Shown: positions 32,501 through 36,663 of the stretch, one piece after another
Position numbering within the stretch: the first letter of the stretch is position 1
Layout: every line of letters begins with the position of its first letter
From: Vicinamibacterales bacterium
GTDB taxonomy: Bacteria; Acidobacteriota; Vicinamibacteria; Vicinamibacterales; UBA8438
Direction: 5' to 3'
NCBI GenBank assembly: GCA_958296065.1
Contig: CATQHX010000016.1
Coordinates: forward strand, 1 to 36,663
Length of the DNA: 36,663 bases
Notes under the pieces: model-generated
Told to the model about the DNA's origin: nothing
What the model saw: the letters and a program-made list of their open reading frames with translations, nothing else
Database searches by the model: none
Translations under genes and position numbers: made by a program

Positions 32501-32968
32501 GATGAGCTGCGCCGTGGACTGCAGCGTGTTGCCGGTCGGGATGGCGTCGAGGATCTCGCGGTCGAGCACCTCGGCCCGCGCCGTCGACTGCACGTCGACC
32601 AGCGGCGCCTGACCCGAGACGGTGACCGTCTCCTCGAGGGCGCCCACCGACAGCTCGGCGTTGACGGTCGCCGTGAAGTCGGCCGGCAGGTCCTGCCCCT
32701 CGACCACGACGGTCGAGAAGCCGGGCAGGCTGAACGTCAGGTTGTAGACGCCCGGCCGCAGGTCGATCAGCGTGTAGCGGCCCGCCCCGTCGCTGAACGC
32801 GATGCGGCTCCCTTCGATGAGCGCCGGGCTCGCGGCCTCGACGGTGACCCCGGGCAGGATGCCGCCCGTATTGTCGGTCACCAGGCCGGTGATGGTCTGG
32901 GCCGTCGCCGTACTGGCTCCCACCGACAGGGCCAGCAGCGCAGCGACGACCGTGGTTGTACGTCTCAT
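29591..32968 (-). CDS. Oar-like TonB-dependent receptor, paralogue 4
   Basis: The 1125-residue product has signal peptide MRRTTTVVAALLALSVGAST (cleavage near TATAQ), a carboxypeptidase-regulatory domain (GILPGVTVEAASPALIEGSR) and a plug ending GGVRINMVPREGGN. A beta-barrel ends in FATNIHW. ATG 32968 has GGAGGACAGGAG upstream; an earlier in-frame start lacks a signal and is rejected. The barrel carries QDTWTIDRLTLNLGVRWEQ and APRLGLSYDVFGDASTAFK. It has diverged more from copies 1 and 2 than they have from each other in the signal peptide. It is transcribed alone and is outer-membrane by family. Ligand is unknown. Confidence 0.93.
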   Translation of the reverse strand: MRRTTTVVAALLALSVGASTATAQTITGLVTDNTGGILPGVTVEAASPALIEGSRIAFSDGAGRYTLIDLRPGVYNLTFSLPGFSTVVVEGQDLPADFTATVNAELSVGALEETVTVSGQAPLVDVQSTARAEVLDREILDAIPTGNTLQSTAQLITGVKMNRPEVGLTTAAQQTYMSVHGMSPSQVTIQVDGQNMNSIGGDGAVQSYHNHLANQEMVYETSGMSAETSGGGVRINMVPREGGNQQSGQLWFGGSHDSLQRDGLESLSQEVQNRGVTSTEGISMMYDMNLVHGGPIVRDKFWYFGSVRNFQIDKKVTNSFWRFDPNGSIPNNWYFAAPRWFDPDPQKLDGTNGTERFPGIDENTISSGLLRLTYQASQNNKFSAHMDRVFKERYANHGSNDDIATAGRWQGSPIYYTGSAKWTSTISSRLLLEAGYSTNVENWNQQDPPGGVNALGQDLTQERPANWLPCHATPCFENYGHAAQISGPDQFNPTIDPWYGLILRHDQDTGFRDRYHWGRETWRVERFNYNIGLSYVTGSHNIKVGTNNSWGPYEAYRTGNGDLERQMYRSGVPEFARVSNRPVISGIDYARDMGIFAQDTWTIDRLTLNLGVRWEQMVAHTYEAGPNIAPGPRSTITQTGRFVQAQSFASRRNLPNWKDFAPRLGLSYDVFGDASTAFKVSWGRYNAANTFTYAEWFNPVSYQRENRNWVDCASLDGRACLTQAGLMGMGHDPGIAFGGSTANEHTVGVEGTVWNGGTNGDGFAQDWEIGPPLRANFGGLASRPVEHPDGVERNWVSVLNVGVQRELFEGFSASFNWYRRDTYDSVLRVNRALGFDDYTGFTMDNPCATDPNRGFLSCNSSGGLVPAQISVFNLNPEAAGIADDWVVQNTPTGDDFSEVYNGFETSFNARLPNGSTIFGGWVMERNVFIRCDIPHDPNRLMFCDPRGRNDMVGGLPITQPAYSIPFLQEFKISGNVPLPGGFWVSGSAQFYPAQEAVAGGSQDQWGGTHRGGELSGARPYSGNINYNVTPANVMDNLGIARTEGISVPLLPAGQLFYDRLTQIDLSVRRTFTLGNGMRMDLQADIFNIVNYQPILNGTNTYGGSLGRASSTIQGRFVQFATNIHW

Positions 32969-33443
32969 GCTCCTGTCCTCCTCAACGTGAATCCGACGAT
33001 TCCCGGAGCCGGAAAACCCCGCCCCGCCAAACCGCACAGCCAACTCCGCCAAGACCCGCCTGACATGCGGACCGGACGCGCCGAATCCCGCATCCCCGAC
33101 ATCGTCGCCGGCGACGGTCTGTCATGCCTTGATTGTCAGCAAGGACCATGCCACGACACGGTGCTCCCGTGAGACCGTTTCGGCGCCGGCGAAGTCACGT
33201 CTCCGCGCCAGCGCGGTCACGTCTCGGCAGTCGTTCCGAGCATGCTCGCGCACGCACCCTGGCCTGTCGTGTCGGCTGCCTGGCATCCAAACCCTTGTTG
33301 CCGGCGATCCAAAATTCGGTTGAATCCGGGGCCGGGACGGTCGAGCCGGCACGACCTGGAGGCGCGCCGGCGAGCCGGCGGTGAGCCGCCCGGCACGACG
33401 CCGTCCGGTTCGACCGACGGAGCCGCGCGTCACGAGCCGCGCG
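32969..33443. other. 475-bp intergenic region with short direct repeats
   Basis: It contains the ribosome site of receptor 4. An 18-bp sequence GCGCCGGCGAGCCGGCGG at 33364-33381 recurs at 33460-33477 inside the C-terminus of the neighbouring acyltransferase gene. A 14-bp tandem duplication (AGCCGCGCGTCACG, 33421-33448) covers that gene's stop codon. No promoter, RNA or protein gene could be supported in the rest. Confidence 0.6.
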
Positions 33444-35477
33444 TCACGACCTGACCGCCGCGCCGGCGAGCCGGCGGGCCTCTTCGACCCAGCCGTGGTA
33501 GGTCTTCCGCAGGTCGACGAGAAACGCCCGCACCTGCGCCCGGTCGCGCGGGTCGGGCAGCACGTCCGACACCTTGAAGGGCGGCTTGATCACCGCGGCG
33601 CAGACCGTCGAGTGGATCCGGCGGTCGAAGTGGGCGACGGCGATGGGAACGATCCACGGCTCGGGATCGACGCTGGCGGCCAGCCGGAAGGCCCCCGGCT
33701 TGAACGGGCCGGGCGAGTCCTCGGTCCAGTAGCTCGTCCCCTCGGGGCTCAGAATCAGGTTCGTGCCGGCCTTCAGATACCGGCCCGCGGTCTCGAAGAA
33801 CTCGTCCTGCCGGCTCCGGCGCTGCTCCGGCGTCTCCTCGATGCGGTCGGACTCCTGCGTGTAGACGGCGATGTGCCCCAGCCGGTCGTAGTACGCCTGG
33901 TGGCCGTACTCCGAGCCGCGGCTGTGGCGGACCACCCGAATCCCGCCGTCGCCGTAGCGCCGGTCGAGAATCATCGCACTGACGAAATGCGAGTCCAGCG
34001 TGAGCTGGAAGTTGTTGGGCAGCGTGTTGTGCTCGTGGTTCTTCAGGTGATTGAAGATGAAGATCTGGCCGGGAGCCGGCGGCAGGTGCTCCTCTCCCTC
34101 GACGACGTACCGCACGCGCCGGAAGGCCTGCTGGAACCCCCGCGCGCACAGCTTGCGGACGTCGCGGGCCGGCATCTGCTCGGGCGCCGTCACCACGGCG
34201 TGGTAGACGCGGCGCAGCGCCTCGAAGAACTCGTGCTCGCGCTTCACGTCGCGCAGCATCTCCTGGCACAGCTCCGCCAGGCTGCGCTCGAGCGCGTCGC
34301 CCTCGGCAGCCATCCGCTCGATGCTTCCGAAGGCCTCGCCCACGGTGAGGGGGCTGCCGAGCAGGTGGGGTACGGTGTGCAGGGGCGAGTGAACGCTCAG
34401 TTGCGTGCAGCTCTGCTCGAGCAGGTTGGCGACGGCCAGCCGCTCCTTCTCGAAACGGCGCGAGATGAACAGCGCGCGGGCGGCCCGCAGGTGCATGGAC
34501 GCCAGCCAGAGCACGCGGCGCACGAGCGCCAGGGCCAGCGACGGATCGTCCCGCAGGACCTGCCCCAACCGATCGGTGTCGATGCGATAGACCGTGCAAT
34601 CGCGCGTCGCCACCACGGAGGCGCCGTGCGCATCCACGCCCGGCAGCCCCGCTATTGCCACGACGGAGCCGGACTCGGAGATCGTCCGTAGCGCGAACGC
34701 TTCGTCCGTCGAAGCCGGGCTGTAGTTCAACGCGACGCGGCCCGTGGCCAGCACCCACAGTCCGGATTCCCGACTCCCCTGCTCGACGATCGGCTCGCCG
34801 CGGCAAAAGTAGCGGCTCTCCACGGCTCCCGCGAACAGCCGCAAGCGGTCCTCTTCAAGCGGCGCGAAGAACGCCGACCGCCGCAGCAGTTCGATCAGCG
34901 GCGGGGGCGCGCGGTTGTAGGCTTCCTCCTCCCCGTCGTCCTGCAGCGCCCGCGCGAAGTTGACCGGCGTCTGCGAGTAGGCGGTCAGCCGCGCCCGCAT
35001 GTCGGCTAGGCGCTCGAAGCACTGGCGCAGGATCGACTCGAGGAACGCGACGCCGAGGCGCGGCTCCTCCTCGAAGAGCGCGGCCAGGGCCGCATGCTCG
35101 AACCGCAGCGTGGAGCAGGCCCGGGTGCACACCACCGTGGTGGCGTAGCGCCGCAGGTCGCGAAACCCGGACCAGCCGATGGCCGTCCAGGGGCTCGAAC
35201 GCTCGCCGACGTCCAGGTCCTCGTTGCCTTCCTCGAGGCGAAGCTGGAACCGGACCGCGCCATCGGCCACCAGAAACAGGTGCGTCGCCGGCGCGAACTG
35301 CCGCGTGATGACGGCGTCGGCATCGAAGCGGCGCGGCTCGGCCAGCGCGGCCAGGCGGCCCCACGGCAGATCGCGGTCCGCTTCGAGCCACGACGAACGC
35401 TCCCGGATGGAAGCGATACACTCTTCTCTCGTGTTCGTCGCGTTCGTCGTGTTCGTCGCGTTCGTTACTTTCGTCAC
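33444..35477 (-). CDS. Dual cyclic-nucleotide-binding-domain PlsC-type acyltransferase
   Basis: The 677-residue product has a low-complexity N-terminus (TKVTNATNTTNATNT) and two cyclic-nucleotide-binding-like domains (about 45-150, QFAPATHLFLVADGAVRF; and 200-320, RGEPIVEQGSRESGLWVLATG). A helical linker leads to a PlsC-like glycerophospholipid acyltransferase domain (about 455-625). The acyltransferase motif I reads NHLKNHE (476-482), i.e. HX4E instead of the usual HX4D. Motif III is LSPEGTSYWTE (576-586), and a later IVPIAVA matches motif IV. This suggests phospholipid or other acyl transfer controlled by a bound nucleotide, though the ligand residues cannot be verified. GTG 35477 is the only in-frame start before the first domain, because a stop lies just upstream. 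It is divergent from a hydrolase, with 15 bp between starts. Confidence 0.88.
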   Translation of the reverse strand: MTKVTNATNTTNATNTREECIASIRERSSWLEADRDLPWGRLAALAEPRRFDADAVITRQFAPATHLFLVADGAVRFQLRLEEGNEDLDVGERSSPWTAIGWSGFRDLRRYATTVVCTRACSTLRFEHAALAALFEEEPRLGVAFLESILRQCFERLADMRARLTAYSQTPVNFARALQDDGEEEAYNRAPPPLIELLRRSAFFAPLEEDRLRLFAGAVESRYFCRGEPIVEQGSRESGLWVLATGRVALNYSPASTDEAFALRTISESGSVVAIAGLPGVDAHGASVVATRDCTVYRIDTDRLGQVLRDDPSLALALVRRVLWLASMHLRAARALFISRRFEKERLAVANLLEQSCTQLSVHSPLHTVPHLLGSPLTVGEAFGSIERMAAEGDALERSLAELCQEMLRDVKREHEFFEALRRVYHAVVTAPEQMPARDVRKLCARGFQQAFRRVRYVVEGEEHLPPAPGQIFIFNHLKNHEHNTLPNNFQLTLDSHFVSAMILDRRYGDGGIRVVRHSRGSEYGHQAYYDRLGHIAVYTQESDRIEETPEQRRSRQDEFFETAGRYLKAGTNLILSPEGTSYWTEDSPGPFKPGAFRLAASVDPEPWIVPIAVAHFDRRIHSTVCAAVIKPPFKVSDVLPDPRDRAQVRAFLVDLRKTYHGWVEEARRLAGAAVRS
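35431..35466 (-). repeat. 18-bp tandem repeat encoding a Thr/Asn-rich N-terminus
   Basis: Two 18-bp units (35431-35448 and 35449-35466), each GTGTTCGTCGCGTTCGT plus one variable base, lie at the start of the acyltransferase gene and encode its TNATNT repeat. Degenerate 9-10-bp units continue to about 35489, into the gap shared with the divergent hydrolase. Confidence 0.85.
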
Positions 35478-35492
35478 GTTTCGTCACGCTTC

Positions 35493-36479
35493 ATGAGCGG
35501 TCACGATGCTCCCGCGTTCCGGGCGACCCGCCCGCCGCTGACCCGGCCCAACGGCTTCTTTCCGTTCTGGCGGAACACGCTGGCCGCGCTCGCCGCCGTC
35601 GCCCCGAATCTCCGGCTCGGGCTGGCCGTCACCTCGCCGGAAGGGGCCCGCATCACGCCGGTACGCTTCGCATCGCTCGGCGCCTGCGACGTCCAGGGCT
35701 TCCTGATCGCCCTCGACCACTCCGACGATTGCGCGGCGACGGACCGACCCGCTCCACGACCGCTGGTCGTCACCACGCACGGCTACAACAGCCAGTCCAA
35801 TCCGGTGCTGGAAGCCCGGCATGCGACGGCCTGCGGCGCGGATCTGTTCTGCTTCGACGTGCGCGGCTTCGGGCTTTCGCGCTCGTCCTGCGAGGTCGAT
35901 CCCCGCGGCTACATACTGACCGGCCTGACCGAGCCGCGCACTTCCATCCTGCGCGGCGCCGTCTGCGACTACGTGCGCGCTGCCGAGGTGGCGCAACAAC
36001 TGGGCGCCGGTCGCGGGGGCGTCGTCTTCCACGGGCGGAGCTACGGAGGCGCGCTCGCTTTCCTGGCCCAAGGCCTCACCTCGCGCGCCGCCTACCTGGC
36101 GGTGGCGCTGCCCACGTTCGGCTGGGTCGACGGGCGTCGGCGGCTCGTGACCCGCGGATCGGGCCAGGAGATCAACGACCACCTCGCCCGCAACCCGCGC
36201 CTGGAAGCGGCGGCGATGGCGACGCTACGCTACTTCGACACCGTCAACGTCGCCGACCGCATCGCCTGCCCCACGCTGATCGGCGTAGCGCAACGCGACG
36301 AGGTGGTTCCGGCGGCCACGGTGTACGCCATCGCCAACCACATGGACCCGCCGCCGGAGATCGTCGAGCTGCCGGTCGGCCACTCCACCGACGAGGAGGA
36401 GCGCCGCTGGGTCGACTTCGACGAGCGCTGGACGACCGCGGTGGCCGCGCTGGGAGCGCGGAAATCCACCGCCCGCTGA
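35493..36479 (+). CDS. Alpha/beta hydrolase (acetyl-xylan esterase/deacetylase-like)
   Basis: The 328-residue product has an alpha/beta hydrolase fold. It shows an oxyanion-hole block VVTTHGYNSQ (92-101), the nucleophile elbow HGRSYGG with Ser183, an acid Asp269 in AQRDEVVP, and His297 in PVGHSTDEE. The set is ordered as expected for a Ser-Asp-His triad, and the sequence resembles the AXE1/cephalosporin-C deacetylase group, so a carboxyl-ester substrate is likely. No signal peptide is seen, so it is probably cytoplasmic. ATG 35493 is the natural start, although no ribosome site precedes it. It diverges from the acyltransferase gene with 15 bp between start codons. One deacylates and the other transfers acyl groups, but a shared pathway is only a guess. 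Confidence 0.87.
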   Translation: MSGHDAPAFRATRPPLTRPNGFFPFWRNTLAALAAVAPNLRLGLAVTSPEGARITPVRFASLGACDVQGFLIALDHSDDCAATDRPAPRPLVVTTHGYNSQSNPVLEARHATACGADLFCFDVRGFGLSRSSCEVDPRGYILTGLTEPRTSILRGAVCDYVRAAEVAQQLGAGRGGVVFHGRSYGGALAFLAQGLTSRAAYLAVALPTFGWVDGRRRLVTRGSGQEINDHLARNPRLEAAAMATLRYFDTVNVADRIACPTLIGVAQRDEVVPAATVYAIANHMDPPPEIVELPVGHSTDEEERRWVDFDERWTTAVAALGARKSTAR

Positions 36480-36592
36480 GCGCCCCGGCGAACACCGGCC
36501 GGCGATGGCGAATCGACGCCGGCCGGAATCGCCGAATACGGCTGCCGCCGACCAACGCCGCCGCGCCCTCCGCCCGGACCCCGGACCCGGCG

Positions 36593-36663
36593 TCAGTACT
36601 CGTCGTAGCCTTCGGTCAGCTCGATGTAGGTGCCGGCCGGGTCGGTCAGGAACGCGATCTTCA
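36593..36663 (-). CDS. VOC/glyoxalase-family protein, C-terminal fragment
   Basis: Only the last 22 codons and the stop are inside the window. They read KIAFLTDPAGTYIELTEGYD followed by EY, the usual C-terminal strand of vicinal-oxygen-chelate proteins such as glyoxalase I or dioxygenase-like members (the DPxGxxIEL motif with the metal-ligand glutamate). The start lies beyond the right edge. It converges on the hydrolase gene across a 113-bp gap in which nothing else was recognised. Specific activity cannot be assigned from this fragment. Confidence 0.75.
   Translation of the reverse strand, partial: KIAFLTDPAGTYIELTEGYDEY

Noticed and set aside
19817..33317. 12-mer GAATTTTGGATC upstream of receptors 2 and 4 (19817-19828 and, inverted, 33306-33317).
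   Set aside because: Opposite orientation relative to the genes and different distances; too short to separate from chance without a genome-wide count.

Overview
The window is GC-rich bacterial DNA and most likely comes from an acidobacterium, probably of the Vicinamibacteria (subdivision 6) type. Three things point there: several large Oar-like TonB-dependent receptors with an N-terminal carboxypeptidase-regulatory domain, two VWFA proteins of the kind described mainly from Acidobacteria, and repeated FG-GAP/ASPIC-UnbV plus TPR lipoprotein genes. The assignment rests on family content only. No rRNA, tRNA or CRISPR array was seen.

Layout (minus strand unless stated). 1-10050: two runs of exported-protein genes. 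One reads FG-GAP (4572-6317) > TPR lipoprotein (2887-4572) > VWFA (2015-2890) > VWFA (937-1944) > FG-GAP (1-853, cut by the window edge). The other reads FG-GAP (8227-10050) > TPR (6500-8230). Start and stop codons overlap at three junctions. 10117-12325: two tandem small membrane/coiled-coil genes on the plus strand, then an AAA-ATPase-like/PD-(D/E)XK protein. 12539-19559: two TonB-dependent receptor paralogues, each with an intrinsic terminator. 19908-24817: a heptad-repeat coiled-coil protein with a nuclease-like domain, then another TPR/FG-GAP pair split by a small coiled-coil gene on the other strand. 25085-32968: two more receptors flanking a plus-strand VapBC-type toxin-antitoxin pair. 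33444-36663: a protein with two cyclic-nucleotide-binding domains fused to a PlsC acyltransferase, a divergent alpha/beta hydrolase, and the tail of a VOC/glyoxalase-family gene.

How they may work together. The FG-GAP and TPR proteins carry lipoprotein signals and the receptors carry signal peptides and a C-terminal tryptophan, so this is mainly an envelope locus. The FG-GAP and TPR genes each fall into two sequence subtypes, and matching subtypes sit together. This suggests FG-GAP and TPR are true partners that duplicated as a unit. I infer, without proof, that FG-GAP propeller, TPR lipoprotein and receptor form outer-membrane uptake or assembly machinery comparable in logic to SusC/SusD. 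Small coiled-coil genes, nuclease-like genes, a toxin-antitoxin pair and a REP-like element lie between the modules and mark insertion and recombination points.
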